Notes: generated from the sequence alone by a model not told the origin. DNA of 64,000 bases from Adiantum capillus-veneris (GCA_014529385.2 CM043944.1:167533740-167597739), one strand, 5' to 3'. Shown: positions 32,869-45,208, counted from the stretch's first letter. A program made the numbers and translations.

Positions 32869-33989
32869 ATAAAGACATAAAGACATGCTTTGGTTGTTTT
32901 TTTGTTTAAATACACATAAATTCTTAATTTTCTTCTTAAGAAAGCATTGAAATATGAGAGGATTTTTCATCTTCTTTGTTTACTTTTTGTAAATTTAATA
33001 TGTTTGTTGTTGTTTTTAAATAAATATTTTGGTTTTTGTATGCTTGATTACAAGAATTTATGGTTCTTTTGTCGATGTTTGCAGCTTCTTCTTCGTAATG
33101 GCTTCTCCTTCTAATGATGCTCGTGTTTCCAAGAAACAAAGAAGAGGAAAACAATCTACTCTTGCTAATCAATCTTCATCTGCTCCAACTGCTCCAATTA
33201 GTTCAGGTCGTACAGGTTCACTCACTCCCTCGCATCGTAAACCTGCTCCCATCAGCCCTCACTTTCAAGCACCTAGAGTACGTGTGTTAATTGCCGGATC
33301 AGATTCTAGAAGACATCTTCTTCCCCCTCCTCCCACTTTTGGAAGTGATGCTCCTTAACGACAATTGTTAGCTGCTCATTAGTTTCTAGAACAATCTCAA
33401 GGTATTGATGAGACTTTACCGACGATACCTTTAGACAGAGACATTGTTCCCCCTAGAGGTATGCTTACTACCTCTCAAAAACAAAAAAAACCATCAGCTC
33501 ATGATGTTCAAGTCCTTTGGGAGCATGCACGACACAAGAAGCATAAAGGTCATGCTTAGTCAATTCGAGTAGGTGTTTTTGGGCAGAATTGAACAATTCT
33601 TGAACCTCTCACTCCATTTCTTTGTGTCGTTGATGATAAAGGTCCCATCAATGAGGAAAGTGTTTTCAAAGTGGTAGGTCGTCTTGTTGATGTCAGAGAA
33701 AATACCTCGCAAGACATTGTATATTGCCTTGTAGAAGGGAAAGAAAAACAATTTGTGAGAGAAGAAATATGCTTTCAAACTTGCACACAAGGATTTCAAG
33801 ATAGAAGAAGTATATCCAACTTCTTGACAAGACGAATTCAAAGATGCCATGCTTACTAGGAAACGAGTAAGTGAAACTAAACTTTTTTCAATTAGGTTTG
33901 AAGTTTGTGTTTTGAAAAACAAGTATAGTTTCATGTATATGTTAAATAGCTAGAGTTGCATGCTACTTGTTTTAGAGAAAACAAGTGCT

Positions 33990-34250
33990 CTAGAATTGTA
34001 CTTTGGAAGACAAGTACTTTGTACTTGTATTCTCGAATACAAGCTCTTTGGACTTGTATTCTAGAATACAAATGTAATGCACACTAGAATGTAACTATCA
34101 AGCACTTTCATTCTAAAACACTAGTGTGAAGCACGTTCCTTTTAGAAATAAGGTAATTAGTTTATGAATTTTATAAGACAAGTGCTTTGCACTTGTATTC
34201 TGGAATACAAGTGCTTTACACTTATATTCCAGAATACAAGTGTTACACTT
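33990..34250. repeat. TATTCTAGAATA palindromes in a methyltransferase intron
   Basis: Copies include CTTGTATTCTCGAATACAAG, CTTGTATTCTAGAATACAAA, CTTGTATTCTGGAATACAAG and TATATTCCAGAATACAAG, interspersed with (A)CAAGTGCTTT-type spacers. The intron therefore carries the same motif as the intergenic array 2 kb upstream. Confidence 0.85.
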
Positions 34251-34701
34251 GATCTTTACTTTCTAGTTGCAAAGATTTTTCAAAGTGACGTTTGAAGTTG
34301 AGTGGACATTTTTCAAAAACATTTATCTTCGCATTTCTTGTCACTCTTCTTATTCTTCACTAATTTTTTGCTACACATTTCGTCAAGCTTTTGTTGAGTT
34401 TCAAGACAATATCTACAACATAAAAGGTGGTTCCGAAGGTGATTCAAGTTTTAAAGATTCATATGACTCGAATGGTGGTAGAGATATTGAAGATATTCAT
34501 GAAATAGTTGAGCATGAAGAAGGAGAGCCTCTTTTCTCTCGTCCTGGTGCTCCTAGTTCTACTCCTGGTGACTCTGATTTCAACATTGTCCGTGAGAGGA
34601 CCAAAAGGTTTAACATGATTGATGAGAGACCTCTCATCTTGCTTGTTGACAGAATTGATCACCCACCACTTGACCCAATTACTCGAACAAGACCTTTGAA
34701 A

Positions 34702-34809
34702 GTTTGTTCCATTATTCCTGCTCATGTAAGTAATCTGAAGTTATGGATGAAAGAAGTTCATTCCATTACTCCTGCTCATGTAAGTAATCTGAAGTTACAG
34801 ATGAAAGAA
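34702..34809 (+). repeat. 54-bp in-frame tandem duplication in the ParB-methyltransferase gene
   Basis: Two adjacent 54-bp units encode SIIPAHVSNLKLWMKE and SITPAHVSNLKLQMKE-like segments. It duplicates 18 codons without shifting the frame, just before the ParB-like domain. Confidence 0.85.
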
Positions 34810-35839
34810 AAACCAGCCACCAATGTTCTTCCATTGCTTGTTCTTCTTGATCCAAAGACTTGTCCAAATAAAGCATCCTTTGTTTAAGTCAAAAATTGAG
34901 AGTTACAAGTACTTTGTTCTTGGTGGATTACACTCTCTTGTTGCCAAGAAAGAGCTTTGTGCAGAGTATCCATTTGTTGAGAGCTACAAGACAGCTTTAG
35001 CATGGGTTTACGCAGGTCTTTTGATGAGGATGCTAAAACATTGGCGTGGGATCATAATGTGGATTCAGAAATGCGACTTTCCATGTCATTTCTTCAGAAG
35101 ATACATTATTTTCACACTGAGTGGGTCAATCATTTAAGTCAAGGTAAAAAGGCAGATGAAGCTTTCAAAGTCAGACTTTGTGAACAAGTAGGACTTGCAA
35201 CAAAGAAGTCAAAGAAGGGTGAGAGGGGTGCTAAGCATAACATCGGAGGATATGATGACTTTTTTCAATTGGCTTTTCATGATGGTGACCTTTGGGAGCA
35301 TCAAGAAGATATTTTCAAGCTATGGGAAGAAGGAAAAATTAAGGGCCAAAGAGTGAAGGTTCCTACTTCAGCACAAAGAGCAAAAGGTGGTAGTGAAGAA
35401 GCCTTAAAACCCATTCCCGAAGAGATGAAGATTACTCCCTGGCGGCAAGGAATCCGAAAAAAACATATCATTCTTCCAATTATTGCTTGAGTCAAAGGAG
35501 GTGCATTGACTCTTGATGAGATGTTTAAAGAGTTTGAAAAGTAAGTTTCAGTAAAATTCAGTTACATTGTTTTTTTGTTATTTGTCTAAATTCTTTTTTC
35601 TTTTCTCTAGACAGAAGACATTTCTTTACATGCAACGCATCATGATTGAAAAGCTAAACTATAAGGATTGGACCGAGGTGAAAACTCATCATCCAACTAC
35701 AAGTCACCACTCTGCATTGGATCGTTTTATTTTTCTTTTTAAAAATGCAATAAGTGTTTGACTATTTAAGTATTTTATATTTTAAAATACAACTAATTTA
35801 TTCTAGTTTAAGTTCAAAACAATCATCTTGTGTTCAGAT

Positions 35840-35925
35840 CTTTGTATTCTAGAATACAAACATTGTGTTCTCATCTTTTTAAACAACGATGTAATATGTT
35901 GAAAGTATTCTAGAATACATTATAG
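35840..35925. repeat. Two further TATTCTAGAATA palindromes in the next intron
   Basis: TTTGTATTCTAGAATACAAA and AGTATTCTAGAATACAT lie in the intron preceding the methyltransferase domain exon. Confidence 0.8.
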
Positions 35926-36864
35926 TGTTTTTTTTTATTTTTTATCTTTTACATAATCGTACTTCAAGAGCTCCAATTAAAAGCATTGCTCAAGAATTTG
36001 AACAACGTTTAGGACGAGCTAGAGCTGAGAGAAGAAGACTTGAGGATTCTCAAAACATTGTTCGCACTCCTGACATTTGTACATTTATTTTAGATGATGT
36101 TACTACATTGCCTGTCCAATAATCTGTGTTTGAAGGCAAAGTTGAGAACATGCAGAGCTTTGTTCCCAAATTCCACTACACTCTTGGGATTGCAGATTCT
36201 CCTTATGGCTTCAAAGCACCTCATTCTATAAATGATGATGTTAAATATGGTTTTAGTGCTTACAAAAAGGTCATAGAAGCTTTCAAAAAAGTCACAACCA
36301 CTGAATCTTGTGTGTTAGTATTCTTTCATGCTCATGATCAAATTTTTGATGCTGAAAAGGCTTTTGTAGATAACTCCATGACCCATCAATTATGCATTTG
36401 GTAAGTCAGATGGTTTATAATGTTTTAGTATTCTTTTTTATTATTCATGATGATGATGTAGTTTTGTCTTTTTGACAGGACAAAACCTAACATAAAAGGC
36501 TATCAATTGGATAGGTTATCCTTTGCTGCAGAGTTTGCTATTGTGGGATTTTTCTCTCCCTCTGGTCTTAGTTGTAGAGTTAGATTCAATTTTGCTGCGA
36601 AATCAAATCGCGCAAATATTTTTGATAGACCAGGGGTGTGCAAAAAACTTTGAGATCTTTCTAGTGATTCAAGTGAGATCATGAATCCGTATCAAAATAC
36701 ACATTTGTTGATGATGGATTTTATTGATGTTCTCTCAATGAAAGGAGAATGGATCTTAGATCTTTTTGCAGGAACAAGTACTAATCAATTTTAAAATTTA
36801 TACATTGATGATATTTGTTTTGATAAAGGTATGTCAAGTGTTGTATATTTGTTGATATAGGTAC

Positions 36865-36869
36865 AACTA
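36865..36869. repeat. Target-site duplication AACTA, left copy (LTR element C)
   Basis: AACTA borders the left LTR and is repeated exactly at 45,808-45,812. The duplicated bases are the first codons of a methyltransferase exon just after its AG acceptor. Confidence 0.9.
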
Positions 36870-37444
36870 TGTGCGCTCCTTGCCGCACTGTCAAAGCAAG
36901 GGACTTGCCAATACACCGTATGCGAGCAACAAACGGCTCCAAGCACACAACAAGCCTAAACTAGCAAGCTCAAGGAAACAAAGGGTGTGTCACTCACCGC
37001 TCTACGCTCGCCTTCGTGGTGGATTCCTCGCCGCGATGAAGAAGAAGCTGCAGTTGTGCCGCGCTCAACCGCTTCGCCGCCGTCGTGCCTTCGTAATGCT
37101 CGATCGCACACACACCCTCCCTCTCTCTCTCTCTCACACACACACACACAAGGAGGTGAAGAAGAAGAAGATGGAGATGGAGCAAGAGCACTCTTCAATT
37201 GCACAAATGAGAGAATGAGTAAAAATTAGGTTTAGTTGGCTTTTATAGGAGCTCACCCCATTCACACTTGGGCGCCCATGCTTAACCAACTAATCCCTTG
37301 AATGTCCAAGTTAAAGTGCGCCTCTCATCGACGATCACTCTTACCCTTTTCCTATTGGTCCGACAAGCCCGGTACCTGACTCTACCAAATACATAATACA
37401 ACGTTTATAGATCATAGGGTGTCCGTGTGCCGTGAGGGTTAACA
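36870..37444 (-). repeat. 3' LTR of element C
   Basis: Starts TGTGCGCTCC and ends GTTAACA on the plus strand, nearly identical to 45,231-45,807. It contains a (CT)n(CA)n microsatellite at about 37,112-37,150. The adjacent inner sequence reads AGGAAGGGGGGCA on the minus strand, the polypurine tract. Confidence 0.92.
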
Positions 37445-39130
37445 TGCCCCCCTTCCTGATGTAGATTCCGTCCTCGGAAGCTATTGAGTTGAAGCTGGTT
37501 CGTCGAGGTGGAAGAGCATTTGAGATGAATGTCCTTAGCCTTCTTCAGTCACTGCAAAATCAAACAACATTGGCACAGTAATTGCATTCTCTTAAAAAGC
37601 ATATGCAGTTTTAGGTAGACAAATTGATTGGTAAAAGAATTTCAAATAATTTGTTAGCAATGAACATTAAATTGCAATGTAATCAAATGCATAAACAGAT
37701 GTAAAGGTAGAAAATTAAACAAGTCTGGGGTCACTAATTTGACGGTTGAAAAGCACTAGAGATCGAATATTAATACCATGGGTAAGCTTCTTAACTTTCT
37801 GTGGTCAATTAAGTTGTTTAATCGCGAGAGCCAAGTATTCATGTTCGAGGGCTGACTAGAGGCTATATCTAGAAAACCTTGTAGTTAAGCTACCATAAAA
37901 GGAATTTCTCATGAAATCATCGCCTGACTGATTACTTTTTCTTTGACCCCCCAAGGTCTTTTCACATTGATTCAATTATGATGTGTGTGCTTATTTTGTA
38001 TGCCTTGGGTTTTTTGCTTTTCAAGGAAAAGCGCCCACACTGGGAACCTCTAGGGCTCTAGTACCATAGGCGATACATGTGAGTGAAGTACCAAATCAAG
38101 CTGAGATTTCTCTTCCAGCTTAAAATTTTACATTGTGGCACTTTGATTTTTTGTTTGTTCATTTTCAGCATTTTAATTTTGTAACTTTGGGGGGTCATAT
38201 AACATTGATACACTCCCCAGGCTCATCACATTAGTAAACTCCCTTTATAATACTTAAGCTAAAGGTCAATAGGGTTAAGCCCACTAGAAAGCCCTAGTAC
38301 ATTTCATACAATGCTGCCTAAATCGGATTAAGAACCTAAGTAACCATTGCTTATTAGGAAGGCATTCCCCATGGTATTAAGAGAAGATTTCTAATACCTA
38401 GCTTGGTCAAACTAGCTTAGTCGGACTGCTTGATTTTTACACCTAAACAAGTGATTATGACAAAACATTACATTGAATTAAATGTTTGATACTAACCAAT
38501 TCGCTGAATATTATGCTACCAATCACAATCAAAGCAGACAAACATGGATGCAAAAAGATAAAGGCAATGCTAATGGACAAGAAACACCTGTTTGTGTTGA
38601 TGGTCGCGCTTGATTTGAAGGTTCCATGAAGGTCCAAATCCTATCAATAGCAACATGCTCCTGTACACACTAGGAAACAAAAGGAATACCTCCAGGAGGC
38701 ACATCAGTGGGAAAAATTAAAACTTTGCTAATCACGCAACTCTAAAACAGAAACACTCCTATCGTACTAATCTTACCTACCCTCCATCACTCAAGTGATG
38801 AGGATCAAAGGTGTTTTATGGCATAGGTTTCTGTTTCACTGTACCAAATGTGACATGTGTAGGTCTGAGTCAATGTTTTGACTTTAATGTGCATACTCGT
38901 TTGCTAATTGCTCTTGCTCTTTATTTTTTTGTTTTTTGTGAGTATAAAGCTTTATATGTACATTCCCTAAGATCCGAGATTGAGAGGTCAGGGAAAAAGG
39001 TTGAGAGGGAAACAAATGAATGATGACTGTCAGCAAACACTCCCCCCTTCCTTGGGTAGATCATACCGTTTGAAATGAGCTTGTCACCCTTTGAAACCAA
39101 TTGTTCCAGTTGGTAATAGGTGAGGATTTT
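37445..39130 (-). other. Noncoding 3' region of element C
   Basis: About 1.7 kb between the IWVPK ORF and the 3' LTR with no conserved ORF. Unlike the giant element, no coiled-coil accessory ORF and no palindrome array are present. The only clear signal is the purine tract beside the LTR. Confidence 0.5.
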
Positions 39131-39135
39131 TGCCA

Positions 39136-42100
39136 TTAGTTTTCTATTACCCTAGGTGCCTTGTCAAGCTGCAAGGGTGGTAAGGTACTCTCCCAGGATC
39201 GAACTTGAAGTGGTTCATTAGGTGATTCTTGAACACTGGGAGGTGTGGATTCTTTTGTAGCTTCATGGAGGTCCGCTACTATAGATGGAGGCTGTGTAGA
39301 AGCTTTTACCTCTATGGATGTATTACATGAGGAGCTAGAATCTTCATGGGACTCCCCCCTTCCTGAGCTAGGTGGAACAAATCGTTCTTTCTTTGGTACC
39401 CAAACTAGCTCTAGAACGGGTGTGTAACATTCCATGATTTTTTCCTTTCCGCGATCATTGATTCGTTTTGGAGCTACGGGATTGGGCTCACTTGGGTCAG
39501 GTGACAGGTAAGAGCACAATCTACGTTTTGGCACCCAGATTTGATCATTTCCTTGATAGTAGCCTTGGGCTTCCAATAGTCGTTTAGGGATCCATCGCAA
39601 CATTTTCTTACTTTTCTTGGAGCGAGTGGTACGTTTCTTACAAGGCTTCTGTTTTTTAGCACTAGCTATGGTCACTAAAGAAGCTTTAGGGACCCACTTG
39701 TATGTTTTCTTCGTGACATTAGGATGAGTCTTGTCAGAAGCGATATGCATTGCTTGTAGCATATTTAAGGGTATAGGAATTTCATCCCCCTCAGGTGTTA
39801 CCCAGGTCGTCCCCCTATTTCCCCAAGTGTCTATGGTTGATGCTAGGTGGACCCAATCCACATTGTCTGATTCCGTCATACCCGGTAACACATCCATGTA
39901 AGGAGAATCTTGGCCAATGTCTGTATCCTTCTTACAAGTGTAACAATATTGTAGTGGGGCCGAGTGAACCGTGGTGTCAGAGCGATGATCAATAATGGTT
40001 TTACTCCCTAAGGGGTGTACCTTACCAGTCACCAAATCCACTCTAAGGACAGAGTCTTGGAATTGCAAATAGACATGATTTTTAGACCAATCGTGAACCA
40101 TTTGTGCTTCCCTCATGAATGGTCGTCCTAAAATCATTTCATATGACATAAGGTGTTTAGAGAAATCCATTACAATGAACGTATGTCATACCTTGTGTCC
40201 TAGAACTTTGATCTTAAGATCCTTGAGCATCCCCATAGGTTTGGCTATGGTACCATTTGCCATCTTTACCACAATGTTAGTAACACTGAGGCGGGGTTTT
40301 CCCATGGATTCCCAACAATCTTTTGTAACGATGCTAACTCCCGCACCACCATCAAGAATTCCCTTTATAGTTAATCCCTTGGTAGTGATGGGTAGGGTCG
40401 CATTAGACTCGTCGCCTTCAAAATACTGCCCTAATTCGTTAATGGGTACCTCGATCACAGACTCGTGTCCATCTAAGTCAAGTGATTGCACATGATTTTC
40501 CTCATCAATCATAATCGAGTCAGGCCTATTTGGTTGCGCAAACTGCGGTAATCCCGTTCGTAGCTCTCCGTTAAGGAATGCTCGAAGTGCAAGGAATAAC
40601 TCAGGATCTCCATACAGCTTTGCTATGATCGTGGTTCGGACCTCAGAAGACATGAAGTCCACTAGTTTGGCAACATTCATTGGCGTTTTGCAGGGTGTAG
40701 GTCCTTGACTAGGAACTGGTGAGGATGGAATCTCATATTCCTCAATGGGATCAGGTATTCCTTCGTTAAACATCCTTTCCAACAAGAAGGGTGTATGCTC
40801 ACTTTCTGATGTCCCGTCCTCACTCCCTTCTTGGATGATACTAGATATGGCTAACGGTCTATGGTTCATGTGGGGTGGATGAACTTGCGTGGGAAACACT
40901 GTGTCATGAATTTTGACCTGCATGGGTTCTGGTTCTAGTTTCCTTTGAGTCTCCTCCACTAAACCTCTTAGATGTTTCACCTGCTTAATCTCATCTACAG
41001 GGTTTGGGTACGTCCCAATCTTCTTTTTACGATTTTTCCCTTTTTGCCCCTGCGGTTTATCTTGGGGGTCTTGGATTGGATTTGGAAACACTTGTGGTGT
41101 TTTCAGAGGCTCTTTATGGTTTTCTCTTATTCGGTTTTCATTTGGTCCCATGTTACGGTTTTCTGTGTCGGTCTTTCCCTTTGTGGTATTGGTTCTAGTC
41201 TCCATTGTCTCGACTGAATTTGAATCATCCTCGAGGTCATTCATATACACGGGGTCATCTCCTGTTCCTATGTTTGTTTTGGAACTTGGCTTTGAATTTT
41301 CCGTATTCTGCGACTTCTTCCTTCGTGTCTTCTTTTTCTTTACTTGGATAACTGACGCGGTATCTCTCTCTTCGAGGATATGTCCTGGCCCTTGAAGCAT
41401 GGACCGTGTAATCGCATAAGCGGGTGCGACGGGTGGTATTGGCGATGTCACACTAGCAATTTCGACCAAATTCAGGGGTGTGATTTTAGGCGCATTTGGG
41501 TTATAGGGGCATTGGGCAATCAAGTGATCTATGCCACAACGATTACATGTGAGTATTGGCATTGCAGACGTGCTCCCTTGATTCATTTGCATCTGTGCAA
41601 CATTCTTTTGCAGCCTAATAGGGCACTCCGCTGCTCAATGTGGTCCACCACACTCGTAGCATTGAAGAGGTGGCCTCCTAGCCTGGGTGTTGATATTTTG
41701 ACCTCTGGATGCGAGAGCAGCAGCTTGATAAACCGGCTTGACTTGTCCCCAACAATCTTCCATGTAGTATATAGGACATTCTTCCATTGTATCAAGTCCG
41801 TAGGCAATACTAGTGTCTATTTCCTCCTCACAGCCATCTGCATAAGCATTTGATGGCTTGCAACCCACTTGGTTCATAGGGGCGACTCTTGGATGCGGGG
41901 GCTGCGGTCCTAGCACAGGAGGTGGTAGCGGTGTAGCTTGTACAACATTTTGAGATCTAGGGACCATGTGTTGCGGTAGTTGCTCAACAGGTGGAGCAAG
42001 CATCAATACAGGAGCTCGAGGCGCATCCGTCCAGGCTACAGGTGGTCTATTTGCCATCATACGTTTGATCATTAAACAATCCTTAGCTTGGTGACCATAC

Positions 42101-43410
42101 CTACCACATGCGTTGCAAGTTCCATTAAATTTTACTCTAAACGTAGGGCACTCACTAGTGCTATGTGGACCTAAGCAAATGGAACACCATTGTTGCTCCC
42201 TTCTTGGATACATGTGACTATTTTGAGGGGGTCGATTATCCTTAAGAGACTCTTGGATTGCCTTGGTGAGGTCTGTCAAGAATGTCTCAAATACCTTTGG
42301 CTCATTGGCAATGGGCTTTGCAGTCATGGGTTCATACTCAATGGCTTGTGAGCTAGTGGATCTCGTGTCAGTAGACACCCTCATGCCTGCTATCATCAAG
42401 TTGTCCTCTAATTGGATTGCATTGGCAGTGACATCTTCCCAGGTTGTGATACCTCTAATCACTAGTCCATTATAGATTCCTTCATTCCTCAACCCTCGAA
42501 TGAATCGATCAAGCAGTTGGTTATTGTTGAAGCGCTCATTTACAGGGCAACGAGAGTTTAAGTGCTTTAGACGACTAATGAAGTCCCTTACTGACTCTCC
42601 TTCCTTATGTTCGGCCTTCTGTAGCTGAGATGCTACACCCCAAAGCACACCTTCTCGTATGTACTCCTTTAGAAACAACCTTCGAAGGGTAGGGTAGATT
42701 GTTTTCTCGTCCACGCTTAGGGTTCTATACCAATCTCCAGCCTTCCCACTTAATGTCAAGCTTAAGGCATTGCACTTATGTAGTTCGTTGCGTTCCCTTA
42801 AGGAATCACATACTTGTTCAAACACTTCAATGTGTTTCCTAGCATCTTCGTCCCCATTGAATTTTTGCGTGAGTTTGGCAATTTGTACTGCCTTACTTCT
42901 AGGCTCTCTATCAGATGCGTGACGCATATTTTCCGCGATAGATCGACCTATGGTTTGAGCAAACGCTGCCAAGTCACCTATGTGAGGAGGCAGGGCCGGT
43001 GGAGGTACTCTTGGAATCATATGTGGGAGAGGGACGGGTACCGGTCTTGGCATATGTGTAGATGATGCAGGATATGGAACATAACCGGGCATAGGTCCAC
43101 TCGGATAAGAGCTAGGGAGCGGCACTCGAGGAGCATAAGCAAGTGGTACAATTGGAGGTGTGGGGGCCATGTGTGCATAAGGGGCTAGAGGCACATATGG
43201 TCGAGGCCCCATATTAGGTACTACGACACTAGGTAGTGGCACTGCGCTAACCGTAGATGTCATCGGTACATTCTCTGTCAGGCTTATCCCTGGAGTGAGC
43301 ACCGTGTTTTCCTTGATAGAGGGTTGAGCCAAGTTAGGGAAGCTAAAGTTGTCGCTCGGAGGCTCAGATTGCATAGAGACCCCAGGTGAAATGACGTAAG
43401 ATGGGTCCAT
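39136..43410 (-). pseudogene. Gag-protease polyprotein of element C (two in-frame UGA codons)
   Basis: One frame of 1,425 codons, interrupted only by TGA at 41,635 and TGA at 40,186. In order: a Pro-rich segment; a retrotransposon gag domain (ARKHIEVFEQVCDSL, ALSLTLSGKAGDWYRTL, GESVRDFISRLKHLNSRC); zinc-finger motifs (WCSICLGPHSTSECP, CNACGRYGHQAKDC, CYECGGPH-stop, CNRCGIDHLIAQCP); a charged Lys/Glu/Pro linker; a retropepsin-like domain with GILDGGAGVSIVTK (normal D-S/T-G replaced by D-G-G); YEMILGRPFM; and a tail with repeated KWVPK/QIWVPK/LVWVPK motifs. Both UGAs could be CGA-to-TGA mutations or read-through sites; one lies inside a zinc knuckle, which favours mutation. No polymerase follows. 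Confidence 0.75.
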
Positions 43411-44240
43411 GGGGCTCTTAGAGGAGTCTCCATTTGTGATAGGGTAGGCTGTTGAGCCTTGCTCGTATCCAGAAATCTCATGGGGCCAGTTGAGAGTATA
43501 TTTACCCCTTGGTTTTGCCTTTCTGATTGAATAATGCCATGGATAACATTACAGATCATTTTCTGTTGATCTTCGATGCTCGTGGCACTAGAGGTGGATT
43601 GTACAATCTCTATCCATCCTACATGGTAGGCGTGGCCAGAGTGTAGATCCGTCAACACCTCAGTGTGGAGGTCGTATGTCCAATGATCATTAATGAACAA
43701 TCCTTCTAGAGTCGATGTGTTAATGGTTTCTTGTGAGGTAGAAGCAATGTTGCTCCCCGTGGTTTTACTTGTCACCAACGGTACTCTAGAGGGAACTTCT
43801 GAAGGAGGCAGCTCAACAGGGCCTTCTTGGTAAGAAGTTGGCAGGATATCCACATGGACACTCTTTGGGGGTGTGGGGTCCACGTGCGATGTGAAAGGAG
43901 AGTCCACTTCCCCACCCCCTTCGTGTGCTTCATTTGCATCAGGTTCCGAGCGAGTAGCTCTACCTAATGTTTCCATGAAACGGCTAAACATACTAGTACT
44001 AGGCTGTGGAGCTTCGGGAGGTGCATGGCCTTCTCTCTCAGTGTTTTGGTTAGGGTATGCTTCCATGATTTCTGAGTCGGAGGAGGAATCACTAGCGGCT
44101 ATTTTAGGGTCTTGGGTGGTGCTACCTTGTGTCCCCGCTGAGGGTCTAGAGCTTATCGTGGATGGGTAATGGGTGTCCGTATGAACAGAGGCACCCTCAA
44201 TATGCTCGTGTTCTAGCACCCGCCCAGAGCGTAAGTGCAT
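43284..44240 (-). pseudogene. N-terminal gag segment of element C
   Basis: A 318-codon ORF begins MHLRSGRVLEHEH, the same start motif as the giant element's gag. It is Ser/Thr/Pro-rich with a segment around FINDHWTYDLHTEVLTD. It overlaps the main polyprotein frame by 127 nt in another frame. One frameshift near 43,400 is therefore needed to join the two; whether it is programmed or a mutation is unknown. Confidence 0.65.
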
Positions 44241-44625
44241 GTGCTTTTGATACCCTAAGGTGTCAAAAAGCTGCTCTAGGAGGCCTTGTGACTAGTTTTT
44301 AGCGTGTTTTTTGTTTGTTTTTTTGCTAGATTTTTTAGAGCGTGTCGTGGAATGGGCCGTGTGATAGCTCGAAATGAGCGTATCGGTCAGAGGGTCGTGC
44401 CGTGCTTTACAGCCCTCCGTTTGGTCACTCTATGCCCTCGGAATCCCTAAAACTGTCAATTTCCAGTAGGGAACTAGGCCCAAACTAGAAAGTCTAAGGG
44501 TGCAAGTGGGAAGAGAAAGGAGGAGAGTGGAGGACTTGTCCCACATGCTCTCATTTTCTCTTGAGGGAGTAGGGTATATATATAAGAGTGAGTCTAGTAT
44601 ATATCATAGGATTGAGGACTGAGGC

Positions 44626-44814
44626 CTGGGCCTGGGCTTGGGCTTGGGCTTGGGCTTGGGCTTGGGAAAATGATCCCGATCCCGATCTATCTTTTATACA
44701 AACCAACCGGTTTGTTTTAAGAGTCACGTTTTTTATTTTCGAAAAATTTCGCCTTTATACAAACCAACCGGTTTGTTTTAAGAGTCACGTTTTTTATTTT
44801 CGAAAAATTTCGCC
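44626..44814. repeat. (GGGCTT)n tract and 61-bp perfect tandem pair in element C leader
   Basis: A short hexamer tract (about 6-7 units of GGGCTT) at 44,626-44,666 is followed by two identical 61-bp units (44,693-44,753 and 44,754-44,814). Each contains the palindrome AACCAACCGGTTTGTT and CACGTTTTTTATTTTCGAAAA. This is the 5' leader of element C, upstream of gag. Confidence 0.85.
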
Positions 44815-44849
44815 GCCCGCTCACTCGCGTTTTAAATTTCCTTTTTTTT

Positions 44850-45115
44850 TTTTTTGCAAAAAATTGCAGAAATTGAAAACGCAGATATGCAGAAATTGCA
44901 GAAATTGAAAATGCAGATATGCAAAAATTTCAGAAAATTGCAGAAATTGCAGAAAAAACGCAGAAATTGCAGAAAATTAAAAAAACGCAGAAATGCAGAA
45001 AATTGCAGAAATTGAAAACGCCGAACTTGAAAATGCAGAAATTGTGGAAATTGAAAAAACGCAGACAATAGCAAAAATTGAAACTTGACAGCAAATGCAA
45101 AAAACGCAAAAAACA
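44850..45115. repeat. Short-period GCAGAAATTG repeats in element C leader
   Basis: Dozens of imperfect GCAGAAATTGAAAAC/GCAGAAATTGCA units give an A-rich, purine-biased minisatellite immediately downstream (in element orientation) of the primer site. Confidence 0.85.
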
Positions 45116-45208
45116 GAAATCTCCACACACTCCTTCCCTGCCTTTCCTATGATAGAAATTGCACCACAAGGAAGCGTAAAGTGCTAACCGAGCTTAGTGT
45201 AGGGCATA

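Noticed and set aside
36871-37218. ORFs within the LTR of element C (also at 45.3-45.6 kb).
   Set aside because: They lie inside LTR sequence, cross the (CT)n(CA)n tract and have no domain similarity.
44614-44666. GGGCTT hexamer tract as interstitial telomere repeat.
   Set aside because: Does not match plant telomere units (TTTAGGG or TTAGGG), is very short and lies inside the leader of an LTR element.
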